A stretch of 64,000 bases of DNA from contig NZ_JACVAC010000003.1 in the NCBI RefSeq assembly GCF_014851685.1, forward strand, positions 124,001 through 188,000. The letters are read 5' to 3'. Positions 9,594 to 20,415 of this stretch are shown here, in pieces (position 1 is the stretch's first letter; the number at the start of each line of letters is the position of its first letter). The translations under genes and the position numbers were made by a program. The stretch is from Pseudomonas sp. PDM05 (lineage in GTDB: Bacteria; Pseudomonadota; Gammaproteobacteria; Pseudomonadales; Pseudomonadaceae). Below the pieces are notes generated by a model, which had not been told where the DNA came from, searched no databases, and was given only the letters and a program-made list of their open reading frames with translations.

Positions 9594-9609
9594 AGGTTTG
9601 TCGCAGGTT

Positions 9610-11832
9610 TCAGCTCACCGCCAGGATCGGGCTACCCAACCGCTCCAACAACGTCGCCTGCGCACTGCGCGGGTTCTGGTTGCCGGTTGGCGTGTTGCGC
9701 ACGTAGCGCCCGTCCGATTGCAGGCTCCAGCTGTGGGTGTTGTCGGTCAGGTAGCTTTCCAGCTCCTTCTTGACGCGCATGATCAGCTTCTTGCCTTCCA
9801 CCGGGAAGCAAGTCTCCACACGCTTGTCGAGGTTGCGCTCCATCCAGTCGGCGCTGGAGAGGAACATCTGCTCTTCGCCGCCATTGAGGAAATAGAACAC
9901 CCGCGTGTGCTCCAGGAAGCGGCCGATGATCGAGCGCACGTGGATGTTGTGCGATACGCCGACAATCCCCGGACGCAGGCAGCACATGCCGCGCACCACC
10001 AGGTCGATGCGTACGCCGGACTGGCTGGCCTTGTACAGCGCGCGGATGATCTTCGGATCGGTCAGCGAGTTGAACTTGGCAATGATGTGCGCCGGCTTGC
10101 CGTCGAGGGCGAACTGGGTTTCGCGGGCAATCATGTCGAGCATGCCCTTCTTGAGGGTGAACGGCGCATGCAGCAGCTTTTTCATGCGCAGCGTCTTGCC
10201 CATACCGATCAACTGGCTGAACAACTTGCCGACGTCTTCGCACAGGGCGTCGTCGGAAGTCAGCAGGCTGTAGTCGGTGTAGAGCTTGGCGTTGCCGGCG
10301 TGGTAGTTGCCGGTGCCCAAGTGGGCGTAGCGCACAATCTCACCCGCTTCGCGGCGCAGGATCAGCATCATCTTGGCGTGGGTCTTGAAGCCGACCACGC
10401 CGTAGATCACCACCGCACCGGCCGCTTGCAGGCGGCTGGCCAGTTGCAGGTTGGACTCTTCGTCGAAGCGCGCCCGCAACTCGATCACCGCGGTGACTTC
10501 CTTGCCGTTGCGCGCAGCGTCGACCAGGGCGTCAACGATTTCCGAGTTGGCGCCGGAGCGGTACAGGGTCTGGCGTACGGCCAGAACGTGCGGGTCCTTG
10601 GCGGCCTGGCGCAGCAGGTCGACCACCGGGGTGAACGACTCGAACGGGTGCAGCAACAGGATGTCCTGCTTGCTCACCACGCTGAAAATGTTCTCGCTGT
10701 TTTGCAGCAGTTTCGGGATCTGCGGGGTGAACGGGGTGTATTGCAGTTCCGGATGACTGTCCAGGCCGGTAATGCTGAACAGGCGCGTCAGGTTCACCGG
10801 ACCGTTGACCTGATACAGCTCGGTCTCGCCCAGATTGAACTGCTTGAGCAGGTAATCCGACAGATGTTTCGGGCAGGTGTCGGCCACTTCCAGGCGTACC
10901 GCATCACCATAGCGCCGCGAGAACAGCTCGCCGCGCAGGGCACGGGCCAAGTCTTCGACGTCTTCGGAGTCCAGCGCCAGGTCGGCGTTGCGGGTCAGGC
11001 GGAACTGGTAGCAGCCTTTGACCTTCATGCCCTGGAACAGGTCATCGGCATGGGCATGGATCATCGACGACAGGAATACATAGTTATCGCCAGCGCCCCC
11101 CACCTCTTCCGGTACTTTGATGATCCGTGGCAGCAAGCGCGGCGCCGGGATGATCGCCAAGCCCGAATCGCGACCGAAGGCGTCGATGCCTTCCAGCTCG
11201 ACGATGAAGTTGAGGCTCTTGTTCACCAGCAACGGGAACGGGTGCGTCGGGTCGAGACCGATCGGGGTGATGATCGGCGCGATTTCGTCACGGAAGTAAC
11301 GGCGCACCCAGGTCTTGATCTTGGTGGTCCAGTGGCGGCGACGGATGAAGCGGACCTGATGTTTCTCCAGTTCCGGCAGCAGGATGTCGTTGAGGATCGC
11401 GTACTGGCGGTCCACGTGGCCATGCACCAGCTCGCTGATGCGCGCCAGCGCTTGATGCGGTTGCAGGCCGTCGGCGCCGGCTTGTTCACGGGCGAAGGTG
11501 ATCTGCTTCTTGAGGCCGGCGACGCGGATTTCGAAGAACTCGTCCAGGTTGCTGGAGAAGATCAGCAGGAACTTCAGGCGTTCCAGCAACGGGTAGGACT
11601 CATCCAGCGCCTGTTCCAGCACGCGGATGTTGAATTGCAGTTGTGACAGCTCGCGATGGATGTACAGGCTGCTGTCATCCAGGTTGGTCACCACCGCCAC
11701 AGGCGCCGGGGCCGGTGTTTCGACCACCACGACAGGTGGGGCCGGCTCCAGCTCCGGCGGGGTCTCGGTGACGGGTTCAACCACCGGGTGAGCGTCTTTT
11801 ACGGCAACTTCTGTGAGTCCTTCGGTATTCAT
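9610..11832 (-). CDS. ppk: polyphosphate kinase 1
   Basis: PPK1 of 740 residues, which polymerises ATP gamma-phosphate into polyphosphate. It shows the family N-terminal helix bundle ([19 protein letters not shown]), the head domain and two phospholipase-D-like catalytic domains. The likely autophosphorylated histidine lies in [13 protein letters not shown], and a second conserved histidine in [13 protein letters not shown]. An Ala/Pro/Val-rich tail of about 45 residues precedes the conserved core. The ATG at 11832 is favoured over the adjacent TTG because AGGAA sits seven bases before it. It lies just downstream of hemB on the same strand, with an 18-base gap. Confidence 0.96.
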   Translation of the reverse strand: MNTEGLTEVAVKDAHPVVEPVTETPPELEPAPPVVVVETPAPAPVAVVTNLDDSSLYIHRELSQLQFNIRVLEQALDESYPLLERLKFLLIFSSNLDEFFEIRVAGLKKQITFAREQAGADGLQPHQALARISELVHGHVDRQYAILNDILLPELEKHQVRFIRRRHWTTKIKTWVRRYFRDEIAPIITPIGLDPTHPFPLLVNKSLNFIVELEGIDAFGRDSGLAIIPAPRLLPRIIKVPEEVGGAGDNYVFLSSMIHAHADDLFQGMKVKGCYQFRLTRNADLALDSEDVEDLARALRGELFSRRYGDAVRLEVADTCPKHLSDYLLKQFNLGETELYQVNGPVNLTRLFSITGLDSHPELQYTPFTPQIPKLLQNSENIFSVVSKQDILLLHPFESFTPVVDLLRQAAKDPHVLAVRQTLYRSGANSEIVDALVDAARNGKEVTAVIELRARFDEESNLQLASRLQAAGAVVIYGVVGFKTHAKMMLILRREAGEIVRYAHLGTGNYHAGNAKLYTDYSLLTSDDALCEDVGKLFSQLIGMGKTLRMKKLLHAPFTLKKGMLDMIARETQFALDGKPAHIIAKFNSLTDPKIIRALYKASQSGVRIDLVVRGMCCLRPGIVGVSHNIHVRSIIGRFLEHTRVFYFLNGGEEQMFLSSADWMERNLDKRVETCFPVEGKKLIMRVKKELESYLTDNTHSWSLQSDGRYVRNTPTGNQNPRSAQATLLERLGSPILAVS

Positions 11833-11850
11833 CAAGTGTTCCTGTGAGGG

Positions 11851-12885
<1,035 letters not shown>

Positions 12886-13072
12886 TTACGGGCGAGCGTT
12901 GCAGTTATAAGCGGGCATTATGACGAATGAATGACAGTTGTGCTTAACGGTGCGACCTGTAGCCGCATTCGTCATTTATGTAGGAATTGTTCACTTCAAG
13001 ACACATCTCGATACTTTCATGAATGTTCACGAAGGCGTAGGCTGCGCGTTCATTTCGCCAGCACCCCAGACC

Positions 13073-13708
13073 ATGCTTCAACAATTCCTGCATGACTTCG
13101 GCTACTTTGCGCTCTTCCTGGGCACCTTCTTTGAAGGTGAGACCATCCTTGTGCTCGCAGGCTTCCTGGCGTTCCGTGGGTACATGGACATCAATCTGGT
13201 GGTGGTCGTTGCCTTCTTCGGCAGCTATGCCGGCGACCAGTTGTGGTACTTCCTGGGGCGCAAGCACGGCCGCAAGCTGTTGGCGCGCAAGCCGCGCTGG
13301 CAATTGATGGGCGACAAAGCCCTGGAGCATATCCGCAAGCACCCGGACATCTGGGTACTGAGCTTCCGCTTCGTCTACGGCTTGCGCACGGTGATGCCCG
13401 TGGCGATCGGCCTTTCCGGTTATCCGCCGGTGCGCTACCTGATCCTCAACGGCATTGGCGCGGCGATCTGGGCGGCAGCGCTGGGCGCAGCGGCGTACCA
13501 CTTCGGCGCGGTGCTCGAAGGCATGCTCGGCAGCGTCAAGAAGTACGAGCTGTGGGTGCTGGGCGCGCTGCTGGTGCTGGGCTTTGGCCTGTGGCTGCGC
13601 CGCCGGATCAAGAACGCGCGCATCGCCCGTCAAGCCTGCGCCGACGCCAAGGCCCGGCTCGCGGCCGAGCCGGCGGCGGTCGAGGCGCCTAAGACACCAG
13701 TCGAGTAA
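13073..13708 (+). CDS. DedA family membrane protein
   Basis: Inner-membrane protein of 211 residues of the DedA/SNARE-associated family, implicated in lipid-carrier (undecaprenyl phosphate) recycling and membrane homeostasis. It shows the family pattern FFEGETILVLAGFLA near residue 22, GSYAGDQLWYFLGRKHG, and the conserved FVYGLRTVMPVAIGLSG, then C-terminal membrane helices and a charged Ala-rich tail. The ATG at 13073 begins the conserved N-terminus; longer in-frame starts from 12938 add a non-conserved stretch. The final 20 bases overlap the end of the opposite-strand hydroxylase gene. Confidence 0.9.
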   Translation: MLQQFLHDFGYFALFLGTFFEGETILVLAGFLAFRGYMDINLVVVVAFFGSYAGDQLWYFLGRKHGRKLLARKPRWQLMGDKALEHIRKHPDIWVLSFRFVYGLRTVMPVAIGLSGYPPVRYLILNGIGAAIWAAALGAAAYHFGAVLEGMLGSVKKYELWVLGALLVLGFGLWLRRRIKNARIARQACADAKARLAAEPAAVEAPKTPVE

Positions 13709-14924
13709 GCCGGCTTCTGCAACAGTAGAGGCCGATCACGCTAAGCAGGCTGTAACTCGCCAGGCCCAGCCAGCCCAGGTTGCTGGACGGCCACAGCCCG
13801 ACCTGCGGCGCCAGCCACACCAGCGGCACATTCAGCGCCAGCCGCGTCAGCTCGGCCTTCAGCGCCCACGGCCGGTCCTCCAGGGCCACGCCCAGGGTAA
13901 ACAATCCCAGTGCCATGGCACTCCAGCCCAGAATCAACGCGGCGGTCGGCAGGCCTTCACCGAAATTCATCAGATAGCTGCCAAACCCCACATACGCGGC
14001 AAATTGCAGGGCGATGTACACCTGTTGGCGCACATCCAGCGGCACCTCGAATTTGCGGAACTGACTCAAGTCGTGCTTGGCCAACGGGTACCTGGCTTTC
14101 ACGTCCGCCGGGCGCCAGCCGGTGCGCATGAACCAGATGCGCAATTTGTCCCACCACTTCTCGGTGCGCCGCGCATCACTCCACAGTTGCGCATAAAACT
14201 GCAGGTTGGCCCACAGCGGGTTCCAGCTGGCCAGGGGCGTGGTCACGCCGAAAATCACCGGTTCGTTGTCGTCTTCTTCCTGGAAGGTGCCGAACAGCCG
14301 GTCCCAAATAATGAACACACCGCCGTAGTTGCGATCCATGTAGAGAGCGTTTTGTGCATGGTGCGCCCGATGATTGGACGGTGTGACGAAGAACCATTCG
14401 AACCAGCCAAGTTTGGGCACGTGGCGGGTATGCACCCAGAATTGGTACAGCAGGTTGAGCGACGCCACGCTGATAAACACCACCAGCGGCACGCCGACCA
14501 CCGCCAGGGGCAGGTAGAAGATCCAGCTCAGCAGGAAACCGGTGCTGGTCTGGCGCAGGGCGGTGCTGAGGTTGTAGTCCTCACTCTGATGGTGCACCGA
14601 ATGCGCGGCCCACAAAATATTGCGCTCGTGACCCATGCGGTGCAGCCAGTAGTAGCAGAAGTCGTAGAACACGAAAGCGAATACCCAGGTCCAGGGGTTC
14701 TGGGCAGGCAATTCAAGCAGCGCCAAGTGTTTGAGGGCAAACGCGTAGGTGAGCAGCCCCACGCCTTTGGTCAGCAAGCCCGTGGTGGTGGACAGCACGC
14801 CGGTGCTGAGGCTGTTGATGGCGTCTGCCACCCGGTAATTGCGCGCGCCGCGCCAGCGGTCGGCAAGCAGCTCTACCACGATCAAGGCGATGAAAAACGG
14901 TACCGCGTAAGGCACGAAGTCCAT
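13689..14924 (-). CDS. sterol desaturase / fatty acid hydroxylase family protein
   Basis: Integral-membrane diiron protein of 411 residues. The histidine boxes of the superfamily are visible: HRMGH near residue 96, HSVHH near 109, and NHRAHH near 184, with YMDRNYGG between the last box and a WDRLFGTF segment. A hydrophobic C-terminal half of several helices (from about residue 300) is longer than in minimal family members. The substrate is unknown; lipid hydroxylation is the family role. It overlaps the DedA gene end by 20 bases. Confidence 0.88.
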   Translation of the reverse strand: MDFVPYAVPFFIALIVVELLADRWRGARNYRVADAINSLSTGVLSTTTGLLTKGVGLLTYAFALKHLALLELPAQNPWTWVFAFVFYDFCYYWLHRMGHERNILWAAHSVHHQSEDYNLSTALRQTSTGFLLSWIFYLPLAVVGVPLVVFISVASLNLLYQFWVHTRHVPKLGWFEWFFVTPSNHRAHHAQNALYMDRNYGGVFIIWDRLFGTFQEEDDNEPVIFGVTTPLASWNPLWANLQFYAQLWSDARRTEKWWDKLRIWFMRTGWRPADVKARYPLAKHDLSQFRKFEVPLDVRQQVYIALQFAAYVGFGSYLMNFGEGLPTAALILGWSAMALGLFTLGVALEDRPWALKAELTRLALNVPLVWLAPQVGLWPSSNLGWLGLASYSLLSVIGLYCCRSRLTRLVS

Positions 14925-15040
14925 GGGCTAGTCCGGTCTATTTTTGTTACATCTAGAGTAGGTGTAGCGCCGCGAGAGCCCATTGGCAACAGGTGACAAA
15001 TTAGTAGACATTTAACGCCAAGACCCTAGGAGAAATGCCC

Positions 15041-15706
15041 ATGAGCAAAAAGATTGCAGTGATCCTTTCCGGCTGCGGCGTGTACGACGGCGCCGAGATC
15101 CACGAAAGCGTGATCACCCTGCTGCGTCTGGACCAGCGCGGCGCTCAGGTCCAATGCTTTGCCCCGGACATTGCGCAACTGCACGTGATCAACCACCTCA
15201 CCGGCGAAGAAATGCCCGAGTCGCGCAACGTACTGGTGGAGTCGGCACGTATCGCTCGCGGTGAAGTGAAGGACATTGGCGAGGCCAACGCCGCCGACTT
15301 CGACGCGCTGATCGTGCCCGGAGGGTTTGGGGCGGCGAAGAACCTGTCGAACTTTGCCGTGGAAGGCGCCAGTTGCAGCGTCAACCCGCAGGTACTGGCG
15401 TTGGCCGAAGCCTTTGCCGAAGCGGGCAAGCCGGTAGGGCTGATCTGCATCTCCCCGGCCCTGGCCGCGAAGATCTACGGCCCCGGCGTGACCTGCACCA
15501 TCGGCAATTGCGCTGACACGGCAGCGGCCCTGGACAAGATGGGCGCCACCCACCAGGAATGCGCGGTGGACGACATCGTCGAGGACACGGCGCGCAGGCT
15601 GGTAAGCACACCGGCCTATATGGTGGGCAAAAGCATCAGCGAGGTGGCGTCAGGCATCAACAAGCTGGTGGACCGCGTGCTCGAACTGACCCACGAAAAC
15701 GCTTGA
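15041..15706 (+). CDS. elbB: isoprenoid biosynthesis glyoxalase ElbB
   Basis: Protein of 221 residues in the DJ-1/PfpI (class I glutamine amidotransferase-like) superfamily, ElbB subgroup. It starts with the typical KIAVILSGCGVYDGAEIHES and has a LICISPALAAK nucleophile-elbow region containing Cys. ElbB of E. coli has weak glyoxalase activity and has been linked to isoprenoid synthesis. The ATG at 15041 is preferred to that at 15035 because AGGAG is eight bases before the former and too close to the latter. Monocistronic, followed by a large REP-type inverted repeat. Confidence 0.9.
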   Translation: MSKKIAVILSGCGVYDGAEIHESVITLLRLDQRGAQVQCFAPDIAQLHVINHLTGEEMPESRNVLVESARIARGEVKDIGEANAADFDALIVPGGFGAAKNLSNFAVEGASCSVNPQVLALAEAFAEAGKPVGLICISPALAAKIYGPGVTCTIGNCADTAAALDKMGATHQECAVDDIVEDTARRLVSTPAYMVGKSISEVASGINKLVDRVLELTHENA

Positions 15707-15710
15707 CCTT

Positions 15711-15842
15711 GTAGTGAGCGGGCTTGCCCCGCGCCGGGGGGCGAAGCCGCCCTAAAACCAGGCACCTCGGTCTCCCTGAAACACCGCAGCGCTCTATTGG
15801 GGCGGCTTCGCCCCCCAGCGCGGGGCAAGCCCGCTCACTACA
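15711..15842. repeat. large inverted repeat, REP-like, GC-rich variant
   Basis: Two complementary arms begin GTAGTGAGCGGGCTTGCCCC and end with the reverse complement, enclosing inner GGGGCGAAGCCGCC-type palindromes. It fills the gap between convergent elbB and yaiI. The core resembles the other REP units of the window (AGCGGGCTTGCCC), but the outer arm is GTAGTGAGC instead of TGTGGGAGC, so it belongs to a different REP subfamily. Confidence 0.85.
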
Positions 15843-16298
15843 TCAGGGTTGGCGCATCAGGCGCGTGAGGATTCGGTCCAGGGCATTGGCAAACGCCTGC
15901 TTGTCCTTCTCGCCATGGGGCGGCGGGCCACCGCCCATGTGGCCTTGTTCGCGCAGATCGGTGAACAGGTTGCGCACCGCCAGGCGTTCACTCATGTTCG
16001 CCGGGCTGAACTCCTTGCCCCGCGGGTCGAGGGCCGTAACGCCCTTCTTCACCAAACGATCCGCCAGGGGCACGTCGCTGCAGATCACCAAGTCGCCGGG
16101 CACCGCGTGCTCCACCAGATAATCATCCGCCGCGTCAGGGCCGCTAGGTACCACGATCAGCTTCACGCAGGCAAAGCTCGGCTTGATCTGGCTTTGTCCG
16201 GCCACCAGCACCACCTCGAACTGACGCTTGAGGGCGAACTTGACCACCTGATCCTTGGCTGCCCGAGGGCAGGCGTCGGCATCGATCCATACGCGCAT
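15843..16298 (-). CDS. yaiI: YaiI/YqxD (DUF188) family protein
   Basis: Protein of 151 residues with the DUF188 signature: N-terminal MRVWIDADACPRAAKD, central ADDYLVEHAVPGDLVICSDVPLA, and C-terminal GGGPPPHGEKDKQAFANALD. The fold resembles PIN/NYN-type nucleases, but the biochemical function is not established. The ATG at 16298 is chosen over a GTG two codons upstream because AGGAG is five bases before it and it gives the canonical start. Flanked on both sides by REP repeats. Confidence 0.92.
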   Translation of the reverse strand: MRVWIDADACPRAAKDQVVKFALKRQFEVVLVAGQSQIKPSFACVKLIVVPSGPDAADDYLVEHAVPGDLVICSDVPLADRLVKKGVTALDPRGKEFSPANMSERLAVRNLFTDLREQGHMGGGPPPHGEKDKQAFANALDRILTRLMRQP

Positions 16299-16330
16299 AA
16301 ACACTCCTCATATCCACAACACAGTTCAAC

Positions 16331-16437
16331 ATGTGGGAGCGGGCTTGTGTGGGAGCGGGCTTGCTCGCGAAAGCGGTGGGTCAGCAATATATAGGCAAGC
16401 TGATACACCGCATTCGCGAGCAAGCCCGCTCCCACAC
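16331..16437. repeat. REP pair with an extra partial REP unit
   Basis: Inverted pair of REP units (GTGGGAGCGGGCTTGCTCGC and complement) between yaiI and the iron permease gene. The left arm is preceded by a truncated duplicate, so that GTGGGAGCGGGCTTG occurs twice in direct tandem. This looks like a local slippage or nested REP event. Confidence 0.88.
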
Positions 16438-16450
16438 TGACTGTGCCCGC

Positions 16451-18346
16451 TTAAGCAGTGGCGTGGCGCTTCTCAGCCAACCGACTGCGGCCATACAACA
16501 CCACAATCGCCAGGATCGCCACCGCCTGCGCACTCAACGAGTACGCATCGGCATGAATTCCTAGCCAGTCAAAGTCAAAAAATGCCACCGGCCGCGTACC
16601 GAAGATGCCGGCTTCTTGCAGCGCCTTCACGCCATGCCCGGCAAACACCACCGACAACGCACACAGCAGCGCTGCGTTGATGCCGAAGAACAGTGCCAAT
16701 GGCAGCTTCGCCGAACCGCGCAGGATCACCCACGCCAGGCCCACCAACAGCACCAGCGCCGTGGCGCCGCCGGCCACCACCGCGTTGTGCCCCGCCGGAC
16801 CGGCTTGCAGCCACAGGGTTTCGTAGAACAGGATCACTTCGAACAGCTCGCGGTACACCGAGAAGAACGCCAGCATCGCAAAACCAAAGCGCCCGCCGCC
16901 GCCAACCAGGCTGCTCTTGATGTAGTCCTGCCAGGCGGCGGCGTGACGACGGTCGTGCATCCACACGCCGAGCCACAGCACCATCACACTGGCGAACAGC
17001 GCCGTGCAGCCTTCAAGCAGTTCGCGCTGGGCGCCACTGACGTCAATCACATACGCCGCCAGCGCCCAGGTCGCCAGCCCGGCCAACAGCGCCAGGCCCC
17101 AGCCGACGTTGACGCTGCGCACCGCCGACTGCTGGCCGGTGTTGCGCAGGAACGCGAGGATTGCCGCCAGCACCAGGATCGCTTCCAGGCCTTCGCGCAG
17201 CAGGATCAGCAAGCCGGAGATGTAGCTCAACGACCAACTCAGGCCATCGCTGCCGAGCAAGCCGGCGGATTGCGTGAGCTTGCCCTTGGCCACGTCCAGG
17301 CGCTGTTGCACCTGCTCGATCGGCAACCCGTCCTGCAACGACTGCCGATAGGCCATCAGGGCTTTCTCAGTGTCCTTGCGCACGTTGGCGTCGACGTTGT
17401 CCAGCGAGCTTTCCACCAACTCGAAGCCTTCCAGGTAGGCGGCGACGGACAGGTCGTAAGCCTGCTCGTGGTCGCCATTGCGGAACGCGGCGAGACTCTT
17501 GTCCAGAGTGCTGGCCGTGTAATCCAGCAACTGCGCCGGGCCACGCTTGACCTGCGGCGGTTGAGCACGCTGGGCGCGGAAGGTCGCGGCGGCGCTTGGG
17601 CCGCTGGCAGCCAGCACTTCATTTGGGGTCTGGCGGGCCAGGTCGGCGAGGTTGAACGGTTGTTCGCTCTTCGCGGCAGCCGGGTCGGCGGTGAAACCGG
17701 CGATGTAGGTGGCCAGGTCCCAGCGCTGACGGTCGTCCAATTGATCGGCGAAAGACGGCATGTCCGTGCCTTCGACGCCCAGGCCGAGGGTGTTGTAGAT
17801 CGCGTAGAGGCTCAGGCGATCCAGGCGCGTGGTGTCCGTCAGATTGGCAGGCGGCGGCGTCATGCCCATGCCCGCCGGGCCATCACCGGCCCCGGCAGCA
17901 CCGTGGCACACCGAGCAATGCTGGGCGTAGAGCGGCGCGCCACGCGTCGGGTCAGGGGTGATCGCCGGAGCCTGGCTGACTTCATACGCCACCGCCAGTT
18001 GGGCGCCCAATTGCCGGGCCTGGCGAGCCACGGTTGCGCCCTCGGCGTGAGCAGTCACGGCCGCCAGCAACTCATCGACGCCCTTTATCAAGTCGGCCCG
18101 CTCGGGCTTCGCCGGCAACTGCGCCACCAACCCCTGCAACACCCCGAGGAATTCCACCTGCTCACGGTATTCGGATTCATCGATGACCTTGCCCGCTTCC
18201 ACGGTGGGAGGGTAGTCGGCGCCAATGTAGTCCAGCAAATGCAGGGCCTGTGGGGCGCCTTCGGCAGTCGCGGCCAGTAGATTGAAGCTGCACGACATCA
18301 GCGCCGGTAGCATCAGCCAGGCGAGAAAACGGAAGGGGGCAGTCAT
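16451..18346 (-). CDS. cytochrome c / FTR1 family iron permease fusion
   Basis: Protein of 631 residues. A signal peptide is followed by a helical periplasmic region, a cytochrome c domain with heme motif CSVCH at residues 144-148 and distal Met candidates (GMGMTPP, TDMPSFADQ), a second helical periplasmic region, and a C-terminal FTR1 permease of about seven membrane segments. The two REXXE iron-binding motifs of FTR1 are present as LREGLEAIL and YRELFEVIL. The fusion implies that iron oxidation or electron transfer is built into the transporter. No separate EfeO or EfeB gene is adjacent. I saw no clear Fur box upstream. Confidence 0.92.
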   Translation of the reverse strand: MTAPFRFLAWLMLPALMSCSFNLLAATAEGAPQALHLLDYIGADYPPTVEAGKVIDESEYREQVEFLGVLQGLVAQLPAKPERADLIKGVDELLAAVTAHAEGATVARQARQLGAQLAVAYEVSQAPAITPDPTRGAPLYAQHCSVCHGAAGAGDGPAGMGMTPPPANLTDTTRLDRLSLYAIYNTLGLGVEGTDMPSFADQLDDRQRWDLATYIAGFTADPAAAKSEQPFNLADLARQTPNEVLAASGPSAAATFRAQRAQPPQVKRGPAQLLDYTASTLDKSLAAFRNGDHEQAYDLSVAAYLEGFELVESSLDNVDANVRKDTEKALMAYRQSLQDGLPIEQVQQRLDVAKGKLTQSAGLLGSDGLSWSLSYISGLLILLREGLEAILVLAAILAFLRNTGQQSAVRSVNVGWGLALLAGLATWALAAYVIDVSGAQRELLEGCTALFASVMVLWLGVWMHDRRHAAAWQDYIKSSLVGGGGRFGFAMLAFFSVYRELFEVILFYETLWLQAGPAGHNAVVAGGATALVLLVGLAWVILRGSAKLPLALFFGINAALLCALSVVFAGHGVKALQEAGIFGTRPVAFFDFDWLGIHADAYSLSAQAVAILAIVVLYGRSRLAEKRHATA

Positions 18347-18484
18347 GAATGAATCTCAAAGGGAAATACGAAGTAACACATTGTTGAGGTTTAACGGCTT
18401 TGACTCAAGGCGTTAGTGAATGGGCGTTTGCAAAACCCTTGAACCGATGATGGCACTTACCACCATAAACCGAGCAAAAAGCCA

Positions 18485-18512
18485 TTGTTTTGCCACTGAT
18501 GGCGCCTATAAT
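18485..18512 (+). promoter_or_regulatory. sigma-70 promoter of the envelope lipoprotein operon
   Basis: TTGTTT at 18485-18490 and a perfect TATAAT at 18507-18512 are separated by 16 bases. They lie about 90 bases upstream of the ATG at 18604, in the right orientation for the four-gene operon that follows. Confidence 0.55.
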
Positions 18513-18603
18513 GCCGCGCCCTGTTATCGCGAAAGGGTCTTTATTGCCTCATTTTTATGAGGAATCTGCACATCAGCTGGTTACTTTCAGGGAAGAAGTT
18601 TGC

Positions 18604-19998
18604 ATGGCATTTCGCGCCGTTACCCCGCTTGCGCTCGTGGCAGTCACTTTGCTGTCCGGTTGCTCGATGTTTCGCAGCTACGACACCGAGCTGCAGGCCA
18701 CCAACCAGCAACTGGCCACCGGCAATGTCGACGCGGCCCTGACCCTGTTGGAAAAGAACAACAGCAGCGAAGACAAAGACCTGCTGTATTTCTTCGAAAA
18801 GGGTGAGCTGCTACGGGCCAAGGGCGACCTGAGCGGCAGCCAGACCGCCTGGCGCAGCGCCGACCTGCAAGTCTACAAGTGGGAAGAGTCGGTCAAGTTC
18901 GACAGCGACAAGTACCTCGCCCAGTTCGGCAGCTTCCTGGCCAACGACAAGGTGCGCCGCTACGAAGGCTACGACTACGAAAAAGTCATGCTGACCACCC
19001 AGATGGCCTTGAATCTGCTGGCCCTGAATGACTTCGACGGCGCCCGCACCGAAATCAAGAAGACCCACGAGCGCGAAGCCGTGATCGCCGACCTGCGTGA
19101 CAAGGAATACCTCAAGCGCGAAGACGACGCCGAGCGCCAGGGCGTGACCACCCAGCTCAAAGACCTGCACGGCTACCCGGTGCAAGCCCTCGACGCACCG
19201 GAAGTGGTCGGCCTGAAGAACAGCTACCAAAGCGCGTTCAGCCATTACCTGGCCGGTTTCGTCTACGAAGCCCTCGGCGAAAAAGACCTGGCTGCCCCCG
19301 GCTACCGCAAGGCCGCCGAACTGCGCCCGAACACCCCGCTGCTGGAGAAGGCCCTGCTCGACCTGGACAAATCCAAGGTCGGCGCCGATGAAACCGACGT
19401 GCTGATCGTGATCCAGAGCGGCCTGGCCCCGGCCCGCGATTCGATTCGCCTGCCGCTGCCGATCCCGATCAACGGCAACCTGGTGATCACCCCGCTGTCG
19501 TTCCCGATTATCAAGCCCGACACGTCCACCCAAGCCTTCGCCCAGATCGGCGTCGACGGCCAGCAACAGAACCTCACTGCGCTCAACAGCACCACCGCCA
19601 TGTCCCGTCGCGCCCTGCGTGACGACATGCCGGGGATCATCCTGCGCACCACCGTGCGCGCCGTCAGCCGTGGCGTGGCGCAAAACAACCTGAACAAGAC
19701 CAACCCCATGGCCGGCCTGGTACTGGGTATCGCCTCGGCCGTCGCCGAAGGCGCCGACACGCGCACCTGGCGCACCCTGCCGGACCTGACCCAGGTCACC
19801 CGCCTGCGCCTCAAGCGCGGCGAGCACCAGGTCAGCCTGCCCAACGCTTTGGGCGGCACGCTGGTCACGGTCAAGGCCGACCAGCGTTACCAGGTGATCA
19901 CCCTGCGCGTGGTCGGCAATCAGGTGTTCGCCGGCGGTCTCGCCGCCCACGTGGTCCCGAGCGCGGCCACCCAAGCCATCGCCCTCAAACAACCTTAA
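18604..19998 (+). CDS. COG3014 family lipoprotein
   Basis: Predicted lipoprotein of 464 residues; the lipobox LLSGC places the lipidated Cys near residue 20. The N-terminal half is helical with tetratricopeptide-like pairs (GNVDAALTLLEKNN, GEKDLAAPGYRKAAELRPN). The C-terminal half is beta-rich. The ATG at 18604 begins the signal peptide. It leads a tight operon with ycfL-like, lpoB-like and CsgG-like genes, so an envelope or peptidoglycan-related role is likely, but the function of this family is not known to me. Confidence 0.8.
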   Translation: MAFRAVTPLALVAVTLLSGCSMFRSYDTELQATNQQLATGNVDAALTLLEKNNSSEDKDLLYFFEKGELLRAKGDLSGSQTAWRSADLQVYKWEESVKFDSDKYLAQFGSFLANDKVRRYEGYDYEKVMLTTQMALNLLALNDFDGARTEIKKTHEREAVIADLRDKEYLKREDDAERQGVTTQLKDLHGYPVQALDAPEVVGLKNSYQSAFSHYLAGFVYEALGEKDLAAPGYRKAAELRPNTPLLEKALLDLDKSKVGADETDVLIVIQSGLAPARDSIRLPLPIPINGNLVITPLSFPIIKPDTSTQAFAQIGVDGQQQNLTALNSTTAMSRRALRDDMPGIILRTTVRAVSRGVAQNNLNKTNPMAGLVLGIASAVAEGADTRTWRTLPDLTQVTRLRLKRGEHQVSLPNALGGTLVTVKADQRYQVITLRVVGNQVFAGGLAAHVVPSAATQAIALKQP

Positions 19999-20008
19999 GG
20001 AGCACGCT

Positions 20009-20380
20009 ATGCGTCATTTCATCCTCGGCGCCCTGGCGCTGGTCCTGCTCGCCGGCTGCGCCACCCCGCCACCACCGGCCCCTGGCAGCGCCGCGAGCAA
20101 AATCGTGGTGATGGGCAAGTTCAAGGGCATCGCCGTCGGCGCCATTCGTGTGGCCCGCGAGAACGGTTTCCTCACCGCCAAGGTGCAGCTGAGCAACATC
20201 ACCAGCAGCAACCAGATGATGTATTACCGCTTTGCCTGGCTGGGCGCCGACGGTTTCCCGGTGGGTGATGAAGAAGCCTGGAAGGTGCTGAGCCTGTACG
20301 CCAACCAGGCGACCTTCCTGCCGGCCATTGCCAACCTGCCGCAGGCGGCGGACTTCCGTCTTGAAGTGAAAACCCCTTGA
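20009..20380 (+). CDS. YcfL family lipoprotein (DUF1425)
   Basis: Small lipoprotein of 123 residues with lipobox LLAGC (Cys near residue 17), a Pro-rich linker, then a beta-sandwich-like domain (GAIRVARENGFLTAKVQLSN, YYRFAWLGADGFPV). In E. coli ycfL lies directly upstream of lpoB, and the same order is seen here. An AAGGAG ribosome binding site precedes the ATG. Confidence 0.85.
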   Translation: MRHFILGALALVLLAGCATPPPPAPGSAASKIVVMGKFKGIAVGAIRVARENGFLTAKVQLSNITSSNQMMYYRFAWLGADGFPVGDEEAWKVLSLYANQATFLPAIANLPQAADFRLEVKTP

Positions 20381-20415
20381 GCCGTTCATCCTTTTTGCTG
20401 CTGAGAGATTTCCCC

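Noticed and set aside
9598..11646. 682-codon plus-strand ORF opposite ppk
   Set aside because: It is antisense to a complete polyphosphate kinase, rich in His/Gln/Arg, and shows no family motif; long antisense frames are common in GC-rich Pseudomonas DNA.
16616..18280. 554-codon plus-strand ORF opposite the FTR1 gene
   Set aside because: Antisense shadow with Gln/Arg/His-rich low-information composition.
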